A stretch of 64,000 nucleotides of DNA from contig LFSR01000050.1 in NCBI GenBank assembly GCA_001513155.1, positions 1-64,000 of the forward strand, given 5' to 3'. Shown here one piece after another: positions 16,541 to 23,979 of this stretch. Positions within the stretch are counted from its first letter, which is position 1. The number at the start of each line of letters is the position of its first letter. This DNA comes from Syntrophomonas sp. DTU018 (GTDB taxonomy: Bacteria; Bacillota; Syntrophomonadia; Syntrophomonadales; Syntrophomonadaceae). The translations under genes and the position numbers were made by a program. The notes below the pieces were generated by a model. The model made no database searches and was not told the origin of the DNA. It saw nothing but the letters and a program-made list of their open reading frames with translations.

Positions 16541-18586
16541 ATGGTGCGGTTGAAGGGAAATGGGGATGATGGGTGCATGTGGGATTGTATGCGGACTGGA
16601 GAAACTCATCAGGTATGGGAGCACTTTATAAAAAGCGGGGAGATAACGAATGATAACATTAACCCCTTGATAGCAGCTTCCTGGAAACGATGCTACGCTT
16701 ATGAAGTGGATCCCTATGATGGAGTTTGCCATCAAGTATTGGACCAAGATGAATTCGCCAAAGCCCACCAGCGGCGCTACCAGCTTATCGACATTGGTCT
16801 GCCCTTAATGCAGAAGCTTTACAACTATGTGACCGGATCTGGTTTTTTAGTAATGCTCACCGATGAACGGGGTATTATTCTGGAGATGCTGGGGGATGAG
16901 GAGACCATCCAAAAAGCCCGGGAGATCAATTTTTTCAAAGGAGCAGTCTGGACGGAAGAACAGGTTGGCACGAATGCTATTGGCACTGTTCTGAAAGAAA
17001 GGATTCCCCTGCAGGTAAACAGCTGTGAGCATTATTGCCTGCTTCATCATACCTGGACCTGCTCAGCAGCCCCTATATTTAATCAAAAAGAGCAGCTAAT
17101 CGGGATTCTTAACATGTCCGGACCTTACCAGGAAGCCCATCAGCATACTCTGGGGATGGTAGTCTCAGGGGCAGATGCCATCATGTATAAGATGCGGGTC
17201 CAGCATCAGAATACCCAGCTGAAGGTCATAAATGAGCGGATGCACAACATTTTTATGGGCATGTCAGAGGGAGCGGTTCTGCTTAATAAGGCCGGGAAGA
17301 TAACCAATATCAATCAGGTGGCGGAAGGAATATTTAGCCTTGCCAAAGCTGAGGTAGAAGGCAAGCCCTTTGAACAGTTTTTTCCGGAACTGGCTAAAAT
17401 AATTGGTTCCTTGAATAAGGGGCAGGATGTTTTGGACGTGGAAACGCCTATCCACGGGGCAGCGGGTATAACTCACTGTGTTGCTTCTGTAAAGTCCATT
17501 CATGATGAGAATGGGCAGGTAAACGGGCTGGTGATAATCTTTAATCCGGTTAAAAGGATTCGCAATCTGGTCAACCATTTTAGCGGTGCCCATGCCAGCT
17601 TAACCTTTAACGATGTGATCGGCCGCAGTCAACAAATGCTGGAAGCTATACGAACCGCTAAACTGGCCGCCAATAAAATGAGCAACATTCTGCTGCAGGG
17701 CGAGAGCGGCACTGGCAAAGAGCTGTTTGCCCAGGCTATTCATAACGCCAGCTCTCGCAAGAATGGGCCCTTTATAGCTGTCAATTGCGGGGCCATTCCC
17801 CGGGAGCTCTTGGGCAGCGAACTGTTTGGCTACGCGGAAGGTGCTTTTACCGGCGCCCGCCGGGGAGGAAGAAGCGGTAAGTTTGAAATGGCTTCCGGCG
17901 GTACCCTGTTTTTAGATGAAATAGGAGAAATGCCTCTGGGCAAACAGGTGTCACTGCTGCGAGCTGTTCAGGAAAAAAAGATTACCCGCATCGGTGATGA
18001 TAAAATCATTCCTGTTGATGTCCGTATCATTTGCGCTACTAATAAAGATCTTAAAGCCGAAGTGGAAAAAGGCAACTTCCGCCAAGACCTCTATTATCGA
18101 TTGAATGTAATCACCATCAAACTGCCTGCCTTGCGAGAACGCCCGGAGGATATACCTCTGCAGTTCAACTATTTTTTAAGAGAAATGTGCAGAAAGATGG
18201 GGATGTCGGTTCCCCAGGTCAAACCTGAGGTCATGGAGTACCTGGTCAAATATAATTGGCCTGGAAACGTCAGGGAACTGCAGAACGTGGTGGAAAGAAT
18301 GTTAAACATACTTAATGGTGACATAATAACCGTTGACCATTTGCCAGTGGAAATAGTCCAAAACTCTTCAGCACAGAATGAACTGCCTCCAAACTTCGAG
18401 GAGGCTGGGGCCAGTGTCAGGTGGCATCGCCAAAACAACAAGCAGATGATGCGACAAATGGAAAAACAGGAAATACTGCGTTTAATTGATCAATACGGCG
18501 GAAACCTCAGCCGGGTAGCCCAAGAAATGAATGTATCCCGTACCACTATTTATCGAAAGTTGAAACAGTATAATATAAATATATAG
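16541..18586 (+). CDS. Sigma-54-dependent transcriptional activator (AcoR-like)
   Basis: A 681-residue enhancer-binding protein. The N-terminal part (about 50-230) is a GAF-like sensor as in AcoR (VWTEEQVGTNAIGT, CAAPIFN-like residues). A PAS-like domain lies at about 235-340. The AAA+ ATPase has Walker A GESGTGKE, the sigma-54 contact loop GAFTGA and Walker B GGTLFLDEIGEM. The C-terminal Fis-type helix-turn-helix is LSRVAQEMNVSRTTIYRKL. The best ribosome site is unclear; ATG 16577 is an alternative start. It follows the AOR complex genes, and the operon has a sigma-54 promoter, so it most likely activates aldehyde oxidoreductase expression. The ligand of the GAF/PAS part is unknown. Confidence 0.92.
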   Translation: MVRLKGNGDDGCMWDCMRTGETHQVWEHFIKSGEITNDNINPLIAASWKRCYAYEVDPYDGVCHQVLDQDEFAKAHQRRYQLIDIGLPLMQKLYNYVTGSGFLVMLTDERGIILEMLGDEETIQKAREINFFKGAVWTEEQVGTNAIGTVLKERIPLQVNSCEHYCLLHHTWTCSAAPIFNQKEQLIGILNMSGPYQEAHQHTLGMVVSGADAIMYKMRVQHQNTQLKVINERMHNIFMGMSEGAVLLNKAGKITNINQVAEGIFSLAKAEVEGKPFEQFFPELAKIIGSLNKGQDVLDVETPIHGAAGITHCVASVKSIHDENGQVNGLVIIFNPVKRIRNLVNHFSGAHASLTFNDVIGRSQQMLEAIRTAKLAANKMSNILLQGESGTGKELFAQAIHNASSRKNGPFIAVNCGAIPRELLGSELFGYAEGAFTGARRGGRSGKFEMASGGTLFLDEIGEMPLGKQVSLLRAVQEKKITRIGDDKIIPVDVRIICATNKDLKAEVEKGNFRQDLYYRLNVITIKLPALRERPEDIPLQFNYFLREMCRKMGMSVPQVKPEVMEYLVKYNWPGNVRELQNVVERMLNILNGDIITVDHLPVEIVQNSSAQNELPPNFEEAGASVRWHRQNNKQMMRQMEKQEILRLIDQYGGNLSRVAQEMNVSRTTIYRKLKQYNINI

Positions 18587-18636
18587 GGTTATGAAGCGGT
18601 GTCAGTTTAAAAGAGATAGGAGGCCGGAACCCTGCA

Positions 18637-18665
18637 TTGACACTAAATACAGGCTATTGTATAAT
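18637..18665 (+). promoter_or_regulatory. Sigma-A promoter of tRNA-Leu(GAG)
   Basis: Perfect TTGACA (18637-18642), 17-base spacer and perfect TATAAT (18660-18665), about 50 bases before the tRNA. Confidence 0.88.
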
Positions 18666-18674
18666 ACACGTTGT

Positions 18675-18693
18675 CAGATGAGGAACTCATCTG
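18675..18693 (+). other. Hairpin in the tRNA-Leu leader
   Basis: CAGATGAG-GAA-CTCATCTG is a perfect 8-base stem with a 3-base loop, lying between the promoter and the mature tRNA 5' end. It has no T tract. It may be a processing signal in the precursor. Confidence 0.5.
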
Positions 18694-18715
18694 GCCAACT
18701 AAATATTTATAATGT

Positions 18716-18799
18716 GTCGGAGTGGTGGAACGGGCAGACACGTACGTTTGAGGGGCGTATCCGAATAGGGTGCGGGTTCAAGTCCCGCCTCCGACACCA
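18716..18799 (+). tRNA. tRNA-Leu, anticodon GAG
   Basis: The acceptor stem GTCGGAG pairs with CTCCGAC; the discriminator is A and CCA is encoded. The D arm is GTGGAACGGGCAGACAC. The anticodon loop TTGAGGG gives GAG. The variable arm is long, and the T arm holds GGGTTCAAGTCCC. A degraded copy of its 3' half lies 730 bases downstream. Confidence 0.95.
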
Positions 18800-18815
18800 T
18801 AATAGCCAATTACCG

Positions 18816-18852
18816 AAGGTTTTAAGCCGTTTAAGGTTTAAAACCTTTTTTG
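18816..18852 (+). terminator. Terminator of tRNA-Leu(GAG)
   Basis: AAGGTTTTAA pairs with TTAAAACCTT and is followed by TTTTTTG. Confidence 0.75.
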
Positions 18853-18872
18853 TATCTTATGTCCCCAGCCAG

Positions 18873-19385
18873 CTAATCCTTAGCTCTTCCTATCTCCTTA
18901 AATACGAAGGATTTAGAATCAATTGCCCGCATGGTAGCCAATATCCCGTCCAAATGATCGCATTCATGCTGCAATAATTCAGCTAAATCCCCCTCTAAAT
19001 CCCAGGAACATTGCTTCCAATCCAAATCCCTGAATTCGATCGTACATCTTTTGTGCCTCAGCACACGGACATACAAACCTGGGAAGGACATGCAATCATC
19101 TAAAATCTCTATCATCTCATTATCTGGGAACTTCAAAACCGGATTTATAAATACAACGGGATGATCCAAATACATATAGATGATTCTTTTTTGGATTCCA
19201 ATCTGCGGAGCAGCAATAGCCCTTCCAGCACCATACCGGCTGCGATAATCCATTAATGTATCGTGCAAGTCAGTAATAATGTTCCTGATCTGGCCAATTT
19301 CCTTCTTATCAACTTCAGCAGATACTTCATATAATTGCTCGTTTCCTAATAGCAATATTTTTCTTACCAACGCATTAACCCCCAT
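18873..19385 (-). CDS. def: Peptide deformylase, divergent form
   Basis: A 170-residue metalloenzyme of the family that removes formyl from N-terminal methionine. Motif 1 is GAGRAIAAPQIG (usual GxGLAAPQ). Motif 2 is DDCMSFPG instead of EGCLS, but the metal cysteine is kept. Motif 3 is LQHECDHLDG, with HExxD plus the second metal-binding His. The metal site is thus intact although the flanking residues are unusual. ATG 19385 has no clear ribosome site; TTG 19370 lies 8 bases after GGGGG and gives the family-like start VRKILLLGN. The gene stands alone, without fmt, between a tRNA-Leu gene and a tRNA-Leu fragment, and is AT-rich. It is probably an acquired or second deformylase. Confidence 0.85.
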   Translation of the reverse strand: MGVNALVRKILLLGNEQLYEVSAEVDKKEIGQIRNIITDLHDTLMDYRSRYGAGRAIAAPQIGIQKRIIYMYLDHPVVFINPVLKFPDNEMIEILDDCMSFPGLYVRVLRHKRCTIEFRDLDWKQCSWDLEGDLAELLQHECDHLDGILATMRAIDSKSFVFKEIGRAKD

Positions 19386-19524
19386 TGAAAGTGCTGGACG
19401 ATCTTGTTGCTTTGCTTATACTAAGCCTTAAACAGAAGCATATAGCGCTGCCCAGGAGATAGTCAACTGGGAAGTGGGAAAACAAATGGCCCAAGCTCTT
19501 TCTATACGTTCTGTCTTAAGAACT

Positions 19525-19590
19525 GGCAGCATGTGTGGTTGAGGGCGTATATTCTTAGGCGTGAAGATTCAAGTCCCGCCTCCGACAACA
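19525..19590 (+). pseudogene. Degenerate 3' half of tRNA-Leu(GAG)
   Basis: From GGCAG onward this stretch aligns with the tRNA at 18716-18799, with several mismatches and indels. It ends in an exact 20-base match, positions 19568-19587 against 18777-18796. The acceptor 5' strand and D stem are missing and the CCA is changed to ACA, so it cannot be a functional tRNA. It looks like an attachment-site duplicate. Confidence 0.75.
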
Positions 19591-19604
19591 TAAAAGAAAC
19601 AATT

Positions 19605-19629
19605 AGCCTTTGCCTAAGCAGCAAAGGCT
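19605..19629. repeat. Left copy of a 25-bp terminator hairpin duplicated around a repeat element
   Basis: A 25-base palindromic sequence (stem AGCCTTTGC / GCAAAGGCT) is identical to 19782-19806. The two copies flank the 152-bp element exactly. Confidence 0.85.
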
Positions 19630-19781
19630 GAGAGTGTCAAAAAATTAGCTAAAAGAGATCGCCACGTCGCTACGCTCCTCGCGATGACACACCAAAAGGC
19701 CATCTTATGTGTCATTGCGAGCCCCGGAGGGGCGTGGCAATCTCGAACGTCTAACCGCTAAAAGACTTCTTTGACAGTCTG
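19630..19781. repeat. Terminator-inserted miniature repeat element, copy 2 (152 bp)
   Basis: Bounded by GAGAGTGTCAAA and TTTGACAGTCTG, imperfect inverted ends (10 of 12 positions pair). The interior contains the palindromic pair GCCACGTCGCTACGCTCC and GAGCCCCGGAGGGGCGTGGC with CGCGATGACA / GTCATTGCGA. It is the same length as, and close to 95% identical with, copy 3 at 23690. It has no ORF of note. Confidence 0.85.
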
Positions 19782-19812
19782 AGCCTTTGCCTAAGCAGCA
19801 AAGGCTTTTTGT
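19782..19812 (+). terminator. Right copy of the duplicated terminator hairpin, with T tract
   Basis: The 25-base hairpin is followed directly by TTTTTGT. Before insertion this would have been an ordinary intrinsic terminator. No intact upstream gene on this strand is apparent, so it may belong to the lost tRNA copy or a lost gene. Confidence 0.7.
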
Positions 19813-19837
19813 ATGTGCAGTTTAAAGTTACATTCAT

Positions 19838-19993
19838 CTAGTCAGTTTTCGATAATCCTAGAGCTATTAGTAAATCCTTCACCGCGTTTATAAATTGATT
19901 GGTTTTCTTTCCTTTTTGACCGTAATAGATAAAATGATGATGATACCCAGTTATTTGCCTTCGTTCGAGGCAAGTCCTCTTTCTATTTCCCAA
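19838..19993 (-). pseudogene. Possible remnant of an unidentified gene
   Basis: The minus strand reads open for 51 codons, ending in TAG. The residues look protein-like: RQITGYHHHFIYYGQKGKK, then NQFINAVKDLLIALGLSKTD at the C-terminus. There is no ribosome site; the only start in the open stretch is TTG 19993, and an in-frame stop lies just upstream. I do not recognise the family. It may be the last part of a gene lost from this accessory region. The remaining 120 bases up to the next gene are AT-rich with no clear feature. Confidence 0.3.
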
Positions 19994-20114
19994 ATGGATA
20001 ATTAATGCTTAATAGGTGTTATAATGCAGGTAATTGTGTGCAATTTTATCGATAAAAATTGTTCATTTGTATTAATCTTTGGGTAAATTTTGGGGGGGGC
20101 AGAGGAGTGAAAGT

Positions 20115-20318
20115 ATGGTTCTGACGAGCAAAAAGCTAGCAAGTATAGTGGTAATGGCGATATGTTTTTGGTGTGTTTTGTTGATTGTTCATTCACCTGA
20201 TGCGTTTGCCTCTATGTCTGATATTCGGGGCCATTGGGCGGAAGAGTCTATAGAGGATCTTATAGATCAAGGAATATTTAGCGGTTATCCTGATGGGAGG
20301 GAACTGAATTTACATTGA
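20115..20318 (+). pseudogene. Truncated S-layer-homology (SLH) protein
   Basis: A 67-residue ORF with a good start (GAGGAG 7 bases before ATG 20115), a clear signal peptide (residues 6-33, cleavage after DAFAS) and the first half of an SLH domain: MSDIRGHWAEESIEDLIDQG then GIFSGYPDG. The frame ends soon after GYPDG, where an intact SLH domain would continue with a Phe/Pro segment. Proteins with one partial SLH domain are not known to function, so this is probably the 5' remnant of a cell-surface protein gene. A terminator follows at 20420. Confidence 0.65.
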
Positions 20319-20419
20319 CGATTAAATTTGATCAGGGATGGGAAAGAAGCTTATTAATAACGATAGTAAACTGACAAGGAAGTGATAATTGGACAACACT
20401 AGCAACATAATCTCACTTT

Positions 20420-20442
20420 CGGGGGCTTTGCCCCCGTTTTTT
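20420..20442 (+). terminator. Terminator after the SLH remnant
   Basis: CGGGGGCTTTGCCCCCG followed by TTTTTTAT. Its stem is nearly the same as the hairpin duplicated around repeat copy 3 at 23.7 kb. Confidence 0.85.
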
Positions 20443-20582
20443 ATGCAGGTCCGCTGAATCTGCTCCATGGAAATAAAATGCTGAAGTTTTGGTTCGAGTA
20501 TAAATTGTCATATTTTAGAAGGAATTACATTATGACCAATCGAAATTAATACGGTCGAGAATACGGAGAGGGATGGGGGAAT

Positions 20583-22100
20583 ATGGGAAAAAGTGTAATA
20601 TTGATAGAGAATACCCAAAAGGGTCATTGGCTGATGCTTAAAGCCATAAGTATCATTACCATATTAGCTCTCTTGGCTACTTTGGGCATATTTTTCAGTG
20701 GAACTGGCTCAGAATCATTGGATATTCCCAAAATTGTTCGGGTGGCCTTGGTATCGTTTGTACTGCTTGCTCTTATTTACTTGTTGGCCAAGTATTTCGG
20801 AGATAAGGAGTTTTCCAAATACGTCATCATTGTTTTAGCGAGCCTGATAATGTACCAGTTCTGTTCAACTTTGACCGGTTCTCCGGAGTTGTTTGCCACC
20901 TTTTATTTAGCCATAGTTCTAAGCCTCGCATATGTGGACGTAATGCTGACCGTCTTTGCTTCCGCAACAGTCATAGTTTTACATACTTACTTGATCATTG
21001 CGCATCCCGAGATTATACCCGCCGGATCATTGGGGGCAACCTTAGGAGTCAGATATCTGTGCTTTATCTGGGTTGCCGTGGCGGGTGCAATAATAATCGG
21101 CATATTTAAGCGATTGTTGTACAAATCCATAGAAAGCGAAGAAAAAAGTAACGCCTTAAACGAAAACTTAAAAGCAGTAGCCCAGGTAATATCCAAAGAG
21201 GTTAATGCCCTAAGTGAAGCTGCCCTGAATGTGCGCCATTTGGCTGAAGAAACCGGCCAGGCTGCAGTTCAAGTCAGCGCCAGTATAGAAGATATGGCCA
21301 AAGGAGCCACAGAGGAAGCCCTGCATGCGGGCAAGACTGTGGAAGTGGTGAAAGAGATGTCGGTAGCTCTTGAGAGTGCCGGCAAACATGTTCTGCAGGT
21401 AAGCAATCAATCCAGTCAGTTCAATAAAATTGTAGAAGACGGCATGGAAGCCATGAAGCAGCAGACTGCATTTATGCAGGATAGTAGAACTGCTCAGCAA
21501 AGGGTAAGCGAAGCGGTACACGAACTAAATGACAAGTCAGCTGAGATAGTAAAAATTGTGGAATTAATAACGGGAATCGCTGACCAGACCAATTTGCTGG
21601 CACTGAATGCCGCCATAGAAGCAGCTCGTGCAGGAGACGCAGGGCGGGGGTTTGCGGTAGTAGCGGAGGAAGTCAGGAAACTGGCTGAGGGTTCAGCAGA
21701 AGCGGCTCAGAACATATCCCGCCTGATTGGCGAGATTCAAGATGGTATGCATGACACCGTAAAGCAAATCGAACTTTCCAACAAGATATCCGAACAGCAA
21801 TATGAAGCGGTGCAGAAGACCCAGGCGATGTTTGCCGAAGTAGAGCAGGGCGCTTCCCGTATTAATGATGCCATTCAAGAGATATCAGCTATTTTGCAGC
21901 AGATTCTGGCCTCCACCGAAGATGTGGTTGGAGAGGTGGAACAAATCTCAGCTTCTACCGAGGAGTCCGCAGCAGCGACCCAGCAAATCACCGCGCTGGT
22001 AAACCAGCAGCAGGAGGCTGTGGAAAGTGTCGCCAAAGCGATAGTCAATATCGAACAGTCCGCTGCCCAGCTAAAAGAGCTGGCCCAACAGTTTGGTTGA
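20583..22100 (+). CDS. Methyl-accepting chemotaxis protein with multi-pass membrane sensor
   Basis: A 505-residue chemoreceptor. Residues 20-185 form about six membrane helices with very short loops; there is no large periplasmic domain and no clear HAMP, so sensing is probably within or at the membrane. From about residue 195 a long coiled coil leads to the signalling tip, which carries the highly conserved [21 protein letters not shown] and [16 protein letters not shown] segments that bind CheA and CheW. GGGATGGGGG precedes the ATG. No che or flagellar genes are nearby, so it must act with a signalling system encoded elsewhere. Confidence 0.92.
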   Translation: MGKSVILIENTQKGHWLMLKAISIITILALLATLGIFFSGTGSESLDIPKIVRVALVSFVLLALIYLLAKYFGDKEFSKYVIIVLASLIMYQFCSTLTGSPELFATFYLAIVLSLAYVDVMLTVFASATVIVLHTYLIIAHPEIIPAGSLGATLGVRYLCFIWVAVAGAIIIGIFKRLLYKSIESEEKSNALNENLKAVAQVISKEVNALSEAALNVRHLAEETGQAAVQVSASIEDMAKGATEEALHAGKTVEVVKEMSVALESAGKHVLQVSNQSSQFNKIVEDGMEAMKQQTAFMQDSRTAQQRVSEAVHELNDKSAEIVKIVELITGIADQTNLLALNAAIEAARAGDAGRGFAVVAEEVRKLAEGSAEAAQNISRLIGEIQDGMHDTVKQIELSNKISEQQYEAVQKTQAMFAEVEQGASRINDAIQEISAILQQILASTEDVVGEVEQISASTEESAAATQQITALVNQQQEAVESVAKAIVNIEQSAAQLKELAQQFG

Positions 22101-22270
22101 ACCTGGCAGACTTGATACCTTCACGCAATTTGTCGGATCTCTTGCTTGCAGGTATTTTTTTACCTGTTGCAGTGTGATAATATTATGGTTAATCAATATA
22201 ATATTAAATTTAAGTTATTTCTACGAGATTGTTTTCCTAAAGTCAAAGGACCATGGAAGCAATCCGATAG

Positions 22271-22304
22271 GGTATAACTAGAAATGGTTATGCCTCCCTT
22301 TTTG
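22271..22304 (+). terminator. Terminator after the chemoreceptor gene
   Basis: GGTATAAC (22271-22278) pairs with GTTATGCC, with one T-G pair and a loop of 8, followed by TCCCTTTTT. Between the chemoreceptor stop and here another small hairpin (CAGGTA / TACCTG near 22150-22167) has no T tail. Confidence 0.65.
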
Positions 22305-22317
22305 GAAAGTAGAAATA

Positions 22318-22379
22318 TCGCATTGGTTTATGCGAGATATGTTGGTTAATAACGGCTTTCCAGAGGGAAGCCGTTTTTT
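22318..22379 (+). promoter_or_regulatory. Leader with inverted repeat and intrinsic terminator before the TupA-like gene
   Basis: TCGCAT-TGGTTT-ATGCGA (22318-22335) is followed by a strong terminator (AACGGCTTTCC-AGA-GGGAAGCCGTT then TTTT, 22351-22379). It lies about 70 bases before the start codon at 22450. A full terminator this close to a start suggests attenuation of the downstream gene, or the end of a short independent transcript. I could not match the sequence to a known riboswitch class. Confidence 0.5.
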
Positions 22380-22449
22380 GTCGGGAAAAATTATAAAGGA
22401 GGGTGAGGGTCGAGAGTTTTGCAGCGAAAAAATATAAGGAGGGAATGGG

Positions 22450-23643
22450 ATGAAGAGGGTCTTGTTGGCAGTAATGTTATGTTTCTTGGTTTTATTCACA
22501 GGGAGTGCTTATGCTATGGAAACAGTGGAAGTATCTGTAGATGGCAAGTCTGTTAGTTTTTCCGATCAGGCAGCAATATTTGATAATAACAAAGATCAAG
22601 TTTTAATTCCTCTGAGGGCCATTTGTGAAGCATTGGGAGCCCAGGTAGAGTGGGATGCAGGTGCCCAAAAAGCTCTGGTCACCTTTATGAACAAAAAAGT
22701 GGAAATTACCATAAACAGTAACCGCGGAACTCTTAATGGAAAGGAGTTTGCATTATCAGCGGATGCTGTTATTATGAACGGACGAACCATGGTTCCCCTG
22801 GATTTTATGCAGAAAGCATTAGGCAGCAAAGCAACTTGGAATGCAGATACTAAATCAGTTACTATTCTGGACCGCAATGTAAAGATTAAAATGGCAAGTA
22901 CCATAGGGCCTATTGATGCAGGAATCGTTGGCACCCTGGCCGAGGAATTTGAAAAGAGAACAGGAATTAATGTGGAATTCCTGGGTGCTGGCACCGGCAA
23001 AGCACTGGAAATGGCCAAAAGCGGAGATTATGATCTGGTAATGGTACATGCCAAAGCACTGGAGGAAGCCTTTGTTGCTGAAGGTTATGGGACCAAAAGG
23101 ATACCTGTCATGTATAATGATTTTGTTTTAATGGGGCCGGCTAGTGATCCGGCAGGAATTAAAGGAATGACTTATGCTGAAGCCTTAAAGGCCATTATGG
23201 ACAAGGGAGCCAAGTTCATCAGCAGAGCTGACCAATCCGGTACTCATGTAAAAGAAATGGAATTATGGGAAGCTGCTGGTTTAGAGCCTAAAGGAGATTG
23301 GTATGTGGCCTGGGAAGGAGGCTCAAAAGGAAATAGTGCTACTTTGAAGTATACCAATGAACAACAGGCTTATACCTTAATTGACAGGGCCACCTACTTG
23401 GCACTGAAAAATGAAATCTCCATTGTTCCTTTGGTCGAAGGCGAAGAAGACATGCTCAACTTTATCTCTGTAATTCCAGTAAACCCGGATAAGTTCCCGC
23501 AGGTAAATGCTAAATTAGCTCAGGATTTCATTGATTTTATGACCTCTGATGAGGGACAGATTATTATTCGTGACTTCAAAAAAGACCTATATGGTGAACC
23601 GATGTTTTTCCCTAATGCCGAAGGGTGGCAGGGGAAGAATTAA
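22450..23643 (+). CDS. TupA-like tungstate-binding protein with N-terminal copper-amine-oxidase-N-like domain
   Basis: A 397-residue secreted protein. A signal peptide (residues 1-22, SAYA) is followed by a copper-amine-oxidase-N-type module (about 25-140; VLIPLRAICEALGAQVEW and TMVPLDFMQKALG). Residues 148-397 then match the tungstate-binding TupA type: TIGPIDAGIVGTLAEEFEKR, GAGTGKALEMAKSGDYDLVM, VHAKALEEAFVAEGYG, VMYNDFVLMGP and the later SRADQSGTH. TupA proteins normally serve TupBC ABC importers; no permease or ATPase is adjacent. The N-terminal module probably anchors or displays the binding domain at the cell wall. With a tungsten aldehyde oxidoreductase 11 kb upstream, a tungstate scavenging role is plausible. 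AAGGAGGG precedes the ATG. Confidence 0.85.
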   Translation: MKRVLLAVMLCFLVLFTGSAYAMETVEVSVDGKSVSFSDQAAIFDNNKDQVLIPLRAICEALGAQVEWDAGAQKALVTFMNKKVEITINSNRGTLNGKEFALSADAVIMNGRTMVPLDFMQKALGSKATWNADTKSVTILDRNVKIKMASTIGPIDAGIVGTLAEEFEKRTGINVEFLGAGTGKALEMAKSGDYDLVMVHAKALEEAFVAEGYGTKRIPVMYNDFVLMGPASDPAGIKGMTYAEALKAIMDKGAKFISRADQSGTHVKEMELWEAAGLEPKGDWYVAWEGGSKGNSATLKYTNEQQAYTLIDRATYLALKNEISIVPLVEGEEDMLNFISVIPVNPDKFPQVNAKLAQDFIDFMTSDEGQIIIRDFKKDLYGEPMFFPNAEGWQGKN

Positions 23644-23672
23644 CCGGTAGTTCAGATGATTTAATTTTAAGT

Positions 23673-23689
23673 AGGGGGCTTTGCCCCCA
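23673..23689. repeat. Left copy of a 17-bp terminator hairpin duplicated around a repeat element
   Basis: AGGGGGCTTTGCCCCCA, identical to 23842-23858. The two copies flank the 152-bp element exactly. Confidence 0.88.
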
Positions 23690-23841
23690 GAGAGTGTCAA
23701 AAAAGTTGCTAAAAGAGATCGCCACGTCGCTACGCTCCTCGCGATGACATACCAAAAGGCCATCTTATGAGTCATTGCGAGCCCCGGAGGGGCGTGGCAA
23801 TCTCGAACGTCGAACCACTAATAGACTTCTTTGACAGTCTG
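23690..23841. repeat. Terminator-inserted miniature repeat element, copy 3 (152 bp)
   Basis: The same ends (GAGAGTGTCAAA and TTTGACAGTCTG), the same length and about 95% the same bases as copy 2. It sits inside the terminator of the TupA-like gene, 46 bases after its stop codon. Confidence 0.88.
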
Positions 23842-23868
23842 AGGGGGCTTTGCCCCCATTTTTTTTGC
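23842..23868 (+). terminator. Right copy of the duplicated terminator, with T tract
   Basis: AGGGGGCTTTGCCCCCA followed by a run of eight or more T. It is probably the original terminator of the TupA-like gene. Confidence 0.85.
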
Positions 23869-23979
23869 TCGTTTTGGGTAAGGACAGGATATTTTCGCTA
23901 AAGGTATCAATTTTTGTAGATAATATTCGTTTAAGCGTATATGATTAAAATATATGGAAGAAAAAGGATTGTGGCCTGT

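Noticed and set aside
22101-22310. Possible known riboswitch between the chemoreceptor and the TupA-like gene
   Set aside because: The structured stretch is explained as the terminator of the chemoreceptor; no tetrahydrofolate, fluoride, Moco or cyclic-di-GMP signature could be matched.
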